From Dactylonectria macrodidyma (taxonomy: Eukaryota; Ascomycota; Sordariomycetes; Hypocreales; Nectriaceae): a stretch of DNA of 64,000 bases. The stretch's first letter is position 1. Every line of letters begins with the position of its first letter. This document shows positions 35,442-46,879 of the stretch, piece after piece. A program made the translations under genes and the position numbers. The stretch lies in contig JAGMUV010000002.1 of the NCBI GenBank assembly GCA_020744425.1, positions 372,001 through 436,000 on the forward strand, written 5' to 3'. Below the pieces are notes generated by a model that saw only the letters and a list, made by a program, of their open reading frames with translations, was not told where the DNA came from and searched no databases.

Positions 35442-38400
35442 ATGGAGTCCCTCGCTGCCCTTGGCCTGGCGGCGAATGTCCTGCAATTTGTCCAGTTAGC
35501 GGCCGGTCTGCTCAACAGCACGCGGACCATCTACAACTCAGCGAGCGGCGTCTCAGAAGAAGCTGAAGGATTGGAGGAGATATACACCAAGTTGTCACAG
35601 ATAAGTCAAGACATTAAGACGGGGATTGAAGGTGGTGAAGGGGTCACCCGTCTGTCCGCCGGTCGAACCAATCTTGGAACTATCGCTGGTCAATGCAAGA
35701 TTGAGTGCGACCACCTAGTCGATATTGTCGGTAAACTCAAGGTCAAAGAGAGCAGCAAGCATCGATTCTGGAACAGTCTCCGGAGTGCGCTGGGGGAGTT
35801 TATGAAACGTGACGAGATAGCGAAGATGAAGGAGCGCATCGACTCTTATGAAAAAACCATGGTTCTGGAGCTCTGCGCGATCTCGAGGTATAGACTCTTC
35901 CCTCCCTTTTCTACAAAAACCATCAGTCTCTAACCAGATCCGCAAGTGAGAATACTGCCATCCTCAGTGACCAGCTCCGCCGTATCCAGCTCGAGAATGC
36001 CGAGTGGAGAACGTCGAGAGCAGATCAACTCAGTAGCCTCGAACAATCCTACCGTCAAATTACAACGACAACCGCCCTTGTTAAGAATGACAAAAACCCG
36101 CCCTCGGCTCTTTCGCCGGAGAAATTCGCGCATCTCACGACTCACCTTCGGCGGGTTATGCTTGAAACTCGTGAAAAGGAAAGGGAACACGCAATTCTGG
36201 CGAGTCTAGACTACGATTATCGGCCAGTCCGCCATCGAAGAATTCCGGAAGCGCATCGCAGTACATTTGAGTGGATCTACTCGGATATTCCAACCCGCCC
36301 GTCTCCCGGAAAGGACTCAGTTGTCAGCTTCGAAAGTTGGCTGGAGAGGGGACATGGCTACTTTTGGATTACCGGTAAACCTGGCTCTGGAAAATCCACT
36401 CTGATGAAGTTCGTCGCCGATCACAGCAAGACTCGCGACAGTCTGGACAAATGGGCGGCGCCAGGCAAGGCTATTATTGCAAGCCACTACTTCTGGAGCT
36501 CAGGGACTCTCATGCAACAGTCGCAGGAAGGTCTCTTCCGGTCCATTGTTCGTGACGTGCTCTCTAGTGCCCCTGACTTGATCCCATTTCTCTGTTGCGA
36601 CCGTTGGGCACTGGACAACCTCTCTGGCCTTCGCGAACAACCCTGGGAAGTTTCGCAACTACGATCAATTGTCGAGGCACTCGGATCCCGCGAAGATCTC
36701 CCAATCCGCGCCAAGTACTGCTTTTTCATAGACGGATTGGACGAATTCAAGGGAGACTATGAGGGCGACTGCCAAGATATCTGCACTAGGTTGTTGGAGC
36801 TCTCTGGCTCGTCACGCATCAAACTCTGCATCTCGAGTCGGCCTTGGAATGTCTTCCAACACTCGTTTGGTCGAGACTCATGCAGGCAGCTCTCTGTCCA
36901 CCGGCTGACCCAAGATGACATCAGGACTTATGCATGTGACAGGCTTCAGGAGCATCCTCGTTGGCTCACCTTTGCGATGACCGAGTCATTGCCGACTCAC
37001 TCATAAGTGATATCGAGGAGCGATCACAAGGGGTATTCCTCTGGGTGTTTCTCGTCACCAGGGTGCTAAGGGCAGGTCTGGATAATGGCGACCCCGTTTC
37101 GGAACTCCGCCAAAGGCTTGATACGATTCCTGACGACTTGGGGGCATTCTTCAGGCAGATCCTAGAGTCAGTTGATTCATACTACCATGTCAAGATGGCT
37201 GGTTATCTTCGAATTGCTCTGGCAGCCCTCGAGCCACTTCCTGACATCGTATATGGACTTCACGAGGAGTACGACGACACTGAGTTTTTCCTCAAGGGTA
37301 AAACCGGTGACCTGGCAGGTCCTGTGGAGCAGAGTTTCAACAATAGGACACGGGAGCGCCTCAACGCCATGACTATGGGCCTACTAGAAGTTCATGTAGG
37401 TGTTGACTTTTTGCACCGTACACTAAAAGATTTCTTGGCCACAGGAGAGATGATGAAATTCCTCTCCGAGAAAAGCAGAGAAGGATTTGAGCCAAACATC
37501 TCGATTGCTCGGGCATATGTTGCCTGGATCAAACGGGGAAGGTTTCCCCGCAGCGTGATTCGGAAGAGGACCGGATTTTATGAGCCAAATCCCCTAGTGC
37601 AGAACGTCCGCCAGGCTTTATATTACGTGTCCATGGGAGTTGGTCAAGATGCTGCTGACACTGAGACGCTACTCGATGAGTTGGATTACACTCTCGAGCT
37701 CATGTTCTGGAACAAGTCACCCAAGTTTGAGGAGTCCGCCGCCGTCAGTAAAAATTACCGTCGCCTCTTCTGTGAATCTGTTATTCTTGCAGAACTGAGT
37801 GGATATGTGTCGGCGAAGCTTAAGGGAGAGTCAACCTACTTCGACATTCTCGAGATCTCGCCTTTGCAGTTGATTCTTGAGGCGGATGGTCCCCATTCTT
37901 CGGCCATGATCAAATGCATACTTGAACACGGATTCAGCCCAAACGACCACATCAGTACTGCAATGCCAGACCTTGCTACCACATCGATATGGATGAACTT
38001 GCTCTCAGGACTAGCCAGGAACATCACAGAGCAGACAAATGACTAGGCTGTTAGCGTATTTCAGGGCATTGTACAGGATGGAGTTGTATCGCTTCTACTC
38101 CGATATGGTGCAGATCCAAATGCCATGATCGTGCACGAATACGGCGAACCGAGGATACCTATTTGGGTGAGCTTCTTGCTCCTATCTTTACGGACATTTC
38201 GGGGTTCGAAACTAGCGAATCGCTACAATGAGGACCTTAACAGTTTCTTTTCGGCGGGAGCGGATCTTAGTCTCATGCTTGCAGGGGGACCTGGACGGTC
38301 CCCTTGGGACCTCTTCCATGAATTTCTCGAAGACTTGGCTCAGGAAGTACACTCTAAGTCGTTATCATTTCATTATTTGCGATTCACCTCGCAGCTTATC

Positions 38401-38526
38401 AACGTTCTGGCAAAGTGGGCTTTGACTAGTGATGGTCTACCTTGGGATACCGTCCAGCCGCTCTTGTCTAAGGCTTACCCCCCGAGTCTGTTACGGCCTC
38501 TACAAAACACTATTCAAGGCCTTTAG
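35442..38526 (+). pseudogene. NACHT/STAND NTPase gene, broken by a frameshift and an in-frame stop
   Basis: The start at 35442 opens a SesA/HeLo-like fungal STAND N-terminus (MESLAALGLAANVLQFVQLA). An intron at 35888-35937 follows (an alternative acceptor 9 bp downstream also keeps frame). The NTPase shows Walker A GKPGSGKST near 36374, Walker B YCFFIDGLDEF near 36716 and the ISSRPW sensor. Near 36961 the frame shifts by one base: DRLQEHPR continues as LAHLCDDRVIADSLISDIEE in another frame. No GT-AG intron fits, because the only GT...AG span is 26 nt. At 38044 a TAG interrupts an otherwise open frame that resumes with an ankyrin-like LLLRYGADPN unit and ends at 38526. One lesion could be a sequencing error; two together favour a decaying gene. 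Confidence 0.8.
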
Positions 38527-38932
38527 TGGTAGTATTCTGATTGCTTAATAAGAAGCCGGGAGATTTAGTTTGGATGATAGCAGAATTATGCACATTGCGT
38601 CTTGAAATACATCCCGGGAGGGTAGCGAGTGGGATGAACTTCACAAGGCTTGCAGTTCAGCTTGTTCATGCGCAGCAGATGGTAAACGGTTTTCCAAACC
38701 AATTGGCTTGTAGGTATCGCCGCCCTCGATCTCAGTGTAGTTTGGTCTCCGCGACGTTGGGGACGGGTTCAGAAGACGCGGCACCGCCATCCAGCGCCAG
38801 GTCCGTGCAGTCGGGAATGAAGACGATGGACACGAGGCAGAACGCTCCAGCCATGGCCATCAATCGACGGTCAATAAATTACGGCATGATAAAATGTCTT
38901 ACACACGGACGATGCGGGCTCGCTACATGTAG
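38527..38932. other. Intergenic sequence between two decayed genes
   Basis: No credible exon is seen. If the amidase remnant downstream was once complete, its 5' part should lie here, but no amidase signature (GGSSGG, catalytic Lys/Ser region) is visible. Confidence 0.45.
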
Positions 38933-39497
38933 CCACCCACCTCTCTTGCAACACACCTCAGTTCAGTACTACTCGCTGTTGTCATTCTTCCACTAGGGCC
39001 ATTAGAACCGAGATATAGAGACGAGACACGCCCGTAAGTCAACGTGAGCAACGATTTCCTGCACCTGATACTTAATTGATCTTTAGATTCAAGCAACAAT
39101 CTGAAGGTGCCTTCCCTGTGTCGACCTTTGCGCCACTGCTCCAAGCTCCGGTTCTTACGGTCCCAAGATAAGACCCTCAAACCCCTCAAAATCTGTTTGT
39201 ATATGACGCTCTTATGCTAACATTTACACAGTCGCCGAAATCCCGTTCTTCCCCAAAGTCACGAAACGCGAGGAACAAATGCCTTTCGCTGTGTCAGTTA
39301 TGGGCGCGCCGGGTAAGCTTCACGGCTCACATGTTCCGACGCGTCACACACTCACACGTCATCTAGGCATGGATCTGACTATAATTGAGACTACAAAAAA
39401 GACCTTGGAGGCGACAGGATTACCCACGGTTCTCAAAACGGGAAAGGTCATATATGATACGGGGACCGAAACGAAGCATGAGAAACATGGGAAATAG
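38933..39497 (+). pseudogene. Amidase-family C-terminal remnant with damaged splice donor
   Basis: Four exon-like pieces (38933-39033, 39087-39166, 39232-39311, 39367-39497) join in frame. They read like the C-terminus of fungal amidase-signature enzymes: LQAPVLTVP, then EIPFFPKVTKREEQMPFAVSVMG with APGMDLTIIE, LPTVLKTGKVIYD and a stop. The first and third introns have normal GTAAG donors and TAG acceptors. The second begins GATAAG where GTAAG is expected, which looks like a one-base insertion. No catalytic N-terminal half is present upstream. The family call rests on recalled resemblance of the C-terminal motif string and is moderate. Confidence 0.5.
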
Positions 39498-40241
39498 ATT
39501 AGAGAATCAGCTGATGTTTTCATCACACGATAAAGCTTAGCTGGAAGCATAGTAGCCTGCATCGTGAGTTCACAAGGATAGACAAACTAGTTTCTATACT
39601 ACTCCATAAAAAAGTTGAATTGAAGCTTAGCTAGTGCGGGCGATCCGTTCATGAGCACCAGGATACGGGCGAGTCCGTGTGTATAAGATCGAACACGGAG
39701 CTTGACTCAGAACCACGGGCGAAGGATGTAGATTCAGATCCGTCTGCGCTCTAAAACGAACGTCTAGCCTATATATAGAGATCCATCCGTGCAGGACGCA
39801 TAGACAGGCATGAGCTGGCCCACGAAATGACGGCACTTGTTTAAAAGTAAGGCCAACTAGTGCTGAAGCATTCCACAGTACCGGCTCAGCTAGCCGAAAC
39901 GCACTGTTCCCTAGATTCGCTCTCGCTCTCGCTTTCGCACTCGCCTTCGCTCCACCATCACTGCAGAGGCCGCCGAGACAGTGCTAGGGACCTCAGATAT
40001 TTGAGGCCCATGTTGCCCAAGCGAGAGCTAGTTCACTTTGTTTTTGGCCAATTCGTGACCTGCAATTTCTTGCAAACCGACGGCACGTATTCATGGAATC
40101 CAGGCATATATTTCAGCCCATGGTACATGCCTCTTGGCAATCGAATTGAAGATTTTTTGAGAATCACGACTCAGCCTCGTCACTTTGTTGACACCCGAAT
40201 AGCCGACCGTCAAAATTTGCAGCTAAATCATTACTATCACA
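39498..40241. other. Intergenic region, no gene seen
   Basis: Contains a CTCGCT-type pyrimidine-rich tract around 39915-39955, which is common in fungal promoters, upstream of the Zn2Cys6 gene. Short frames are unsupported. Confidence 0.5.
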
Positions 40242-41608
40242 ATGCCTCGCCTTGGCTATTCCAAATCGCGGACAGGATGCGATTCTTGCAAGAGGCGCCG
40301 AGTCAAGGTAATTCCCCGCCCTGAGTCGTTGGTTATTGCAAAATTTTATTGGAGATTTTAACTGACTAACATGAACAGTGCGATGAGAATCGGCCTTGCA
40401 AGGCATGCGTGAGACATGGCGTAGAGTGCAGCTTGATGTCATCATCGCCCCCAGATCTGCAAGTGACCGAAAAGCGACCAAAATCACGGACAATCTCACA
40501 GGTGATTCAGACGCTTCAATTGCTCCTATTGACGGTTCTAATAGTATCTCAGGCCGCTTCTCGCCGTCGCCAGTCTAAAGCGAAACCGAGTCTGCAAATC
40601 GAACCAGCATGGATCGCTGATCCAGTAATCTGCACCACTATTAATCCACAAATAAATCCACAGACCAACCCACAACCAAATCACAGCCGGTTGCCAACAG
40701 GAGCACTTTGGACCGGGGATTTAAAACTCATGCATCACTATACAGCAATTACGTCTCTAACCCTTCCGAGAGCCGATGAGGTCAGCCGCATCTGGCAGAC
40801 TACCATAGCTCAACTGTCATTCCAGCACGAACCACTTTTGCATCAAGTTCTCGCCATTTCAGCATATCACCTCGCGTATCTGAACCCCGCTGAACGCATC
40901 GAGTATTCCATGCTGGCCTCTAAGCACCAAAACGACGCATCTCAGGCATTGAGACACGCCTTACACGGCCTCTCGGACGCAACTTGTCACGCCACTTTTG
41001 CAGCTGCATCATTGGTACTGATTAGTTCATTTGCGTCTCGAGCAATTCATCACTACGAAGGCCATTCACCAACTGTTGACGATATGCTTGACATTTTCAG
41101 ACTGACAAGGGGCATGCATACCGTGCTCACCACATTTGAGGGTGTTATCCAGAATGGGTGCCTTGGAGACCTTCTCAAACTGTCAACCAAACCTTCGAGA
41201 AACTTTTCCATGGAGAGGCTCTGTGACAAAATCTCCGAGGTACAAGAGTACCTCAAACAAGAGCATGTCGAAGAAAACACGGCCAATGTAGTCAACATGG
41301 AAGCACACCGACTGATCAAGGGGATACACGGCGCGGTTCAGACTGCTCAAGTCCCTCAACTGAGAGTGGTGATGACTTGGCCATTTACTGTCGCAGACGA
41401 GTTCTTGTGGTTACTTGGAGAAAAATCCCCGCCTGCATTGGCATTATTGGCGTATTATTGCCTTTTGGTGCATGAATCTGTGCCACACGCCTGGTATACG
41501 ATCGGTTGGGGCGACGGGGTTCTGGGCCAAATCGCGGCACAGCTAACAGGAAAGTGGCTCGAAATCATACAATGGCCTCTTCAAAGGGTTGCGGGGGAGT
41601 ATACTTGA
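40242..41608 (+). CDS. Zn(II)2Cys6 transcription factor, 3 exons, 414 aa
   Basis: Exon 1 40242-40307 encodes MPRLGYSKSRTGCDSCKRRRVK. A 71-bp GTAATT...CAG intron splits the zinc cluster. Exon 2 continues CDENRPCKACVRHGVECS, completing C-x2-C-x6-C-x5-C-x2-C-x6-C. A second, 51-bp intron (40502-40552, GTGATT...CAG with a TTCTAATAG branch-like site) is likely. It is a multiple of three and has no stop, so retention would insert 17 hydrophobic residues and still be translated. The remaining 350 residues are the helical C-terminal region of C6 factors of the sterol-regulator type (LMHHYTAITSLTLP, AYHLAYLNP). It probably acts as a nuclear regulator with an unknown target. Confidence 0.9.
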
Positions 41609-43094
41609 ATCCACGAATACGTTGGGAAATCTACGATAGCACCAAATACAAGAAATTGACAAATTGTTATACAAAAACCAGAAAGTTGCATCAGCTCGCT
41701 TATGTACGAAGTGTTCCAACATCTTGATCTATCTACTAAGTGAGTCTTCTCCTGTTTTAGAAATGTGATCACAAAATGAACGCGTGTGAAGGCTGTGTCT
41801 GTTGAATCCTTATTTCCCTTCATATCCAATGCCAATTGGAGGCTGAATGCTATGCCAAAAATACCTACCTTAAGGCCCATTCCAATCTAGATCGACCCAC
41901 TCATTGTGCAAGGTTCTCGACTTTGTCCCCGGCAAGAGCGTCGATCCGTCGAAAGTGGTTACCATCCTCTGCGTCCTGCCCAACACTCACTTTAGGAGCG
42001 AATAAAAGAAATAAAGAAAAGAAATCGAAGGGTAGTTGTTTTGGTATCCAAACCTTAGAGAGCCTATAGTAGTGATTTACCACAATCGTGAATGTCGTGG
42101 ATGAAATTATGGGCTGTGCATCTGCCAATTGTGTGGCCACGGCAGCATTTTTTAGCGACAGGGTGAATCATTACCCAGCTTTTGCACCATAAGCTTGAGA
42201 GACTCAGTAGCCAAACATAGCAACAAATGAGATGAGCCTTGTTATCTTTTCTAGTAAAAATCCTCTTAGTGCCTTTCCGACGATTGATCTTTGCATGACC
42301 AGCTTGGCGGGATACTAGACAGTGATGGAAAATGTATCGATAAAGCCACCTCTAGGGTAGTGCCTCCCCTACCACCAACGCCCAAACGCAAACGAGCATA
42401 TGCAGTTCCTCATCTAGATGGCCAGGGTTGTTAAAGTCGATAGTACAAAATGAAGTTGATGCCGAAAGAACTAAGCTACCTCAGCATGAGTCAATATCAT
42501 GTCAGCTTCCTGCGTAGTATTTACGATTATTGGGAAAATAGTGTGTTGACTAGTGTGTCGAAGTCTTGCAAGGATCTGCATTTTGAGTGGGGTTCTAGCC
42601 TGAGCTACTTGCAAGTGCTTACTCCGTACAGTACGTAGTATGAGAGCTACATGGTAAAGTTTATCCACGCCCGCTCCGTTTGCTAACCGCGCGTTCTACG
42701 TATGGCACACCGCTTGTCATCAGCGTTGGGGATCTTATTAGTAACATGGAGCTCTTTTTTGCACCATGGAGCTTTTTTGGCTGAATTGCCGAGAAATTTT
42801 CTAGTTGAGCGCGGGGAAGAGTAACTATGGTAGCACGCATTAGTGTTATTCACGTTATAGTCTTCTACAGCTATGATAGCGGACCAAGAATTAGAATTGT
42901 TCACGGTGAAGGAAATTTATGGGTTAACAGGATGAAATAATTCGCTGAATTGGAAGCTAACAATAAAATGAGAAAGTCTAACGAGGGAAATCTATTTCTA
43001 TAGTGGTTACACACTCAGTGCTAGTCGTTGATGGAGGACAAAAGAAATGCCAGCCGAGGCGGTGACTGGTGTGACAGGATAAAAGAGGAAAATT
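41609..43094. other. Intergenic region, no gene seen
   Basis: About 1.5 kb between two convergently oriented genes, moderately A/T-rich. Only frames under 100 codons without supporting features are present. Confidence 0.6.
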
Positions 43095-44099
43095 TTATCG
43101 ACCGTAGTGCGTGGGTTGTTGGAAGTGTTGAGGGGCATCGTTGGTTATAGGCTGTTGGTAGTATTGTTCCTGAACACCGAAGTTTTGCTCGTACGCAGGA
43201 GCTGCGTGGGGTCGAGGGCTTTGGTGGCTTCGTGGGCTTTGGTGGCTTCGTGGGCTTCGTGGGCTGTGGTGGCTTCGGTAGCTCTCGTATCCCTGGGAAT
43301 GGCTTCGAGAACCGTGGCTGCGAGTGCGAGAGCCATGGCTATGGCGTCTCTCGTGGCGGTCACGGCGGGGAGAGGTCGAGGCCGACGGCGAAGGGCGCAC
43401 GAGGCCGTCCCGTTCAACGTGGTGAGAATGGCTGCGGCGTCTCTGTCCATGGGAATAGCTTCGACTTCTGCGGCGGCTCGCGTTGTAGGATGTATCGGCC
43501 TTCATCTCGACGTCGTTCATGGTAGCGTACTTTGCGCCTCGCTCGACACCGTTGGCCTTGAAGTATCGCCAGTCGAGCCAGGTTACAACGGCCATGTGGC
43601 CTGCGATAATACTAGACACATTTTGTTAGCTCAAGTCCCCATCAGCAAAGGTATATGTTGTGGTAGCTTACCTCATGAGGATGGACAGACCAACTACGAC
43701 CCAGCTCAGGGTACAGTTGAGGGCCTCGCAAAACTTGATGTTTGCTTGGATCATGAGAAAGACGACAGCACCCCAGAAAACAATCTCCAAGGCGTTCAGA
43801 ATGAAGTATGCCTTTAGGCTCTTAAACCTCTTGAACATGCGGACCTTGCTGGAGAGGATCTCGTAAAAGAGAATCATGAGAGACTTGGCACTCTGTTTTG
43901 GTCGGTCAGAGCTAGCTAGATTCATGCTGGAATTAGAAAACATACCATTCCCATGGCCATGGTACTGGCTCGTCCCTTTGGCATCCCTTTCGGTTTGTTC
44001 ATCATACGGATGAAGGTTAGGATCAAGACCGCGTGGACCAGGATGACCTGGAACACTTGGATGGAGAATTTGTAGCGATTTGTGAAGAAACCCGACATT
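43095..44099 (-). CDS. Four-helix MARVEL-like membrane protein with Arg/Ser/His-rich tail, 3 exons, 296 aa
   Basis: Exons 44099-43947, 43892-43672 and 43611-43095 join in frame over introns of 54 and 60 bp. The N-terminal 160 residues contain four hydrophobic helices (FSIQVFQVILVHAVLILTF; a helix near KSLMILFYEIL; AYFILNALEIVFWGAVVFL; the last spanning SWVVVGLSILMSIIAGHMAV), with short loops and a cysteine pair before helix 4. This matches fungal MARVEL-like proteins. The tail is low complexity: SRRRSRSYSHGQRRR, then HSPRSPRSHQSPRSHQ repeats and a Gln/Pro end. Location is probably the plasma membrane or eisosome/endomembrane. Function is unknown. Confidence 0.85.
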
Positions 44100-44813
44100 T
44101 TCGGAGATGGCGGTCGATCGAGGTTGAGGCTAAGAGTGGGTCGAGAGGTGATGGATTAGGAAATGATGAAGAGGCGAAGAAGAAATGATTGTGATATTGT
44201 TGATGGGATGGAGAATAAACCCGAGAAATTCGACGACGTCCAACGAGTATTTATCAACACCATCTAGATCTGCTTTGACATTTCTTCTCCCTTGAAATGA
44301 ATGACTAGCAGACAAATGCGTGAAGTTTGATTTGTGTTTTGGTATGCGACAAGTTGTTGGGCTGTGTTTTTGGGACTCGCGCTCGCTCTCGGTTTCGCCG
44401 CGACTCATGATTCGTCCAGACCCCCCTTGCTAAACTCAATGCGGTGTCCCACCCAAAATGCGAGACCGAGGACACTGCCACGGGCTGCAATTTCAGCATT
44501 GAAAATCGGCAACGGCACGGTCCATGAGCTAAGCCTCGAGAGCTAGCCATGGGTAGCTAATGGATAGGTGATCTACCGGGGAAGAATGAGATCATAGCTT
44601 CTAGATAGATAGGGAGAGTGGGCTCGTATGTGCTGTTCATTGAGATGTTTCAGGGAAATCATTGGCTGGACATTGAAAAGGCTGAGACGCCGTGGAGTGA
44701 AGTGGTGTCAAGTCAAGCAATACCGGGAGCGAGGTTGACCAACCCCCGCATGGGTCAACCGGGAGGCAGTCTATTTTCAGGATATTATACGTAGCAACTC
44801 TATCCATCAAGTC
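44100..44813. other. Intergenic region, no gene seen
   Basis: Holds the promoter of the MARVEL-like gene and the 3' flank of 3-dehydroquinase. Short frames on both strands are unsupported. Confidence 0.55.
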
Positions 44814-45284
44814 TTAGTTCTCGGTAGATGCCGTGTTCCCCTTCTTGGCGACGATATTCTTGACTGCATGGTCAATGGCATATCCATACCCATGAACGCC
44901 GAATCCCATAATAACAGCCACCGCCTTGTCACTCAAATAGCTGTGATGCCGAAACTTCTCCCTCGCATGCGTATTGCTGATATGCAGCTCGATGAAGGGA
45001 ATATCGACCCCGGCGAGGGCATCGCGAATGCCGACGCTCGTGTGCGTGTAAGCTGCGGGGTTAATGATGATGACATCGACACTTCCCCGCGCCGCCTGGA
45101 TGCGATCGATGATGGCGCCTTCGTGGTTCGATTGGAAGACTTGCATTTCAGCCCCGAGCGATTTAGCGTGCTCTATTGAGCTGGTTTCCAGGTCCTTGAG
45201 TGTGGTGTGGCCGTAGATGTGCGGCTCTCTGGTGCCTAGGAGGTTGAGGTTTGGGCCGTTGATGAGGAGGATTGAGTTACCCAT
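44814..45284 (-). CDS. qutE: Catabolic 3-dehydroquinate dehydratase, type II, 156 aa
   Basis: A single exon of normal family length. It carries the type II dehydroquinase signature [17 protein letters not shown] with the catalytic arginine and tyrosine, the NHEG loop, [10 protein letters not shown] and the [17 protein letters not shown] motif with the catalytic histidine. The enzyme dehydrates 3-dehydroquinate to 3-dehydroshikimate. In fungi the type II form serves quinate catabolism (QutE/qa-2), separate from the AROM complex. No other quinate genes are in the window. A large transposon lies 150 bp upstream of the start codon, so the native promoter beyond that point has been displaced by about 8 kb. 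Confidence 0.95.
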   Translation of the reverse strand: MGNSILLINGPNLNLLGTREPHIYGHTTLKDLETSSIEHAKSLGAEMQVFQSNHEGAIIDRIQAARGSVDVIIINPAAYTHTSVGIRDALAGVDIPFIELHISNTHAREKFRHHSYLSDKAVAVIMGFGVHGYGYAIDHAVKNIVAKKGNTASTEN

Positions 45285-45443
45285 GGTTGCGGAAGAGAGA
45301 ATTCGACAGTGAATTGTAGGATTGATTGATTAGCGGCATTAAGATTTTACTGGAGGATTGGAAAAGCGATGTTATTCTGTCAGTATCTTGTTCGTAGATG
45401 CTCAAGTTGACCAGGATCCATTTCCCACGGAAGAACGACACCC

Positions 45444-45538
45444 GGCGCCGTCTAGGCGCACAGGGCCTGTGGGCTCGGGGCACAGACCCCCCTGTCAGCG
45501 GGCTAGGGGCACAGTGCCCTGACTAAGCATTTCTTGTT
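45444..45538 (+). repeat. Left terminal inverted repeat of the MULE
   Basis: 95 bp beginning GGCGCCGTCTAGGCGC and ending TTTCTTGTT. Compared with the right copy it differs at one site, a C for an A in the run after CACAGA. It is GC-rich and keeps many CpA/TpG sites, unlike the interior. Confidence 0.95.
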
Positions 45539-45616
45539 AAGTGATTTCGAGGGAGCGATTTTCAGGGGTTAAGCATCTTTATCTTTATCTCTGCATCATC
45601 TTATCAATTAACCTAA

Positions 45617-46490
45617 ATGGATCAATTTCCGGAAGACTGCTTACTTCCTAAGTATAGATATGCATCTCGAAATGATCTATTCTAAGCGATCAATCGCTAG
45701 GCAGCACTACGAGGCTATGCCTTTATTACTAGAAGGTCTAATAAAGGCAAGTCTGGGAGGCTTATAGTTTACTTTACTTACGATCATGCCCATCGGCCTC
45801 CAAGCGCCTTAAGAAGCCATATTTAAATAACCTACACTCAAAGCACTCTCTGCCCATTCTTTATTATTATAAAGGAGTTATTAGATATATTTAGCTAAAT
45901 TATATAATATCGATTAGATAGTTAATATACTATATATAACTATACGTTAAATACCTATTTAACTGCTTATCCTATTCTTTAAAGGCTTTTAAAAGATAAT
46001 AAATTAATAATTAGTAATCTTATAAAGGCTAGAGTTAGCTTAAAAGAGATCAGAACTTATATATAGTAATAGTTAAATTCTATTATAACTTAGAAAGATA
46101 TCTCTAATAGTATTACTAAAGCTTAATAAATATCTTATTTTAGTAAGAATATAATGCATACTCTTATTAATTAGTTAGATTAAGAGGGCTTTTAGAATTA
46201 TATATAAGTAGATAATAAAGGATGGATTATAGTAGTTTTATTTACTTATCTTAATTTACTTACCTATCTATAAGTATATTCTGACCTTCTTCTTTTTAAC
46301 TATATATATAAGACGAATTAATATAGTATACTACTTCTTAACATTATTAGCATTAATACTTACTAATGATTATTCTATATTGCCTTTATATTCCTTAGTA
46401 ATAAAGAAGAATAAGACTACCTATAGGCTCTTAAATAACTAAAGTCTTTATATAAGATCTATAATATAAGCTTTCTATTTATTATTATTA
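45617..46490 (+). pseudogene. MULE transposase, 5' part (RIP-degraded)
   Basis: From ATG at 45617 the frame reads MDQFPEDCLLPKYRYAS, then a FAR1-like N-terminal zinc region (NR-x-AALRGYAFITRRSNKGKSGR), and later the transposase core (YKTN, LLLNIISIN, AFIFLSNKEE, ALK-x-LKSLY). Stops fall where Trp or Gln is expected, the TGG/CAG/CAA to TAG/TAA pattern of RIP. The catalytic aspartate position before YKTN reads Asn-Tyr. The part near the TIR is hardly mutated and the damage increases inward. The frame is cut at 46490 by the retrotransposon. Confidence 0.85.
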
Positions 46491-46495
46491 TAAAC

Positions 46496-46672
46496 TGTCA
46501 AATATTAGAGTGAAAAATTGTATGTTCTATGCCTGCCGCCTATGCCTTGAGGTTTTAAAGCAAGCTTTATATACTCTTTCTCTTCTATATAGAATCAGCT
46601 AGAAGCTGATTGCTAAGCCTCATAGCAATAGGTGGCAACAGGTAGCAACTTTCGCCTCTGATATATCTAACA
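46496..46672 (-). repeat. Left LTR (3' LTR in element orientation)
   Basis: 177 bp, ending TGT...ACA in inverted-terminal style (TGTCAAATATTAG ... ATATATCTAACA as read on the plus strand). By hand alignment it differs from the other LTR at 11 positions, all transitions. Confidence 0.95.
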
Positions 46673-46879
46673 CACCCCCTCAGATTCAATGACTTCTCAT
46701 TGAGTCTGAAGCCCTTCTTCATCCTTCTAGAGCCTCTTCCTAACATCTTCTAATCCAAGTTGATATAAAAAGCGGTTCTATTTTCCGGCTAGAAGTGCTT
46801 TCATCAGGCTATTTATGACTATATCTATTAATTTAATATATTTAACTTAAATTTTCTCTCTTTAGACCTCTTATCTGAG

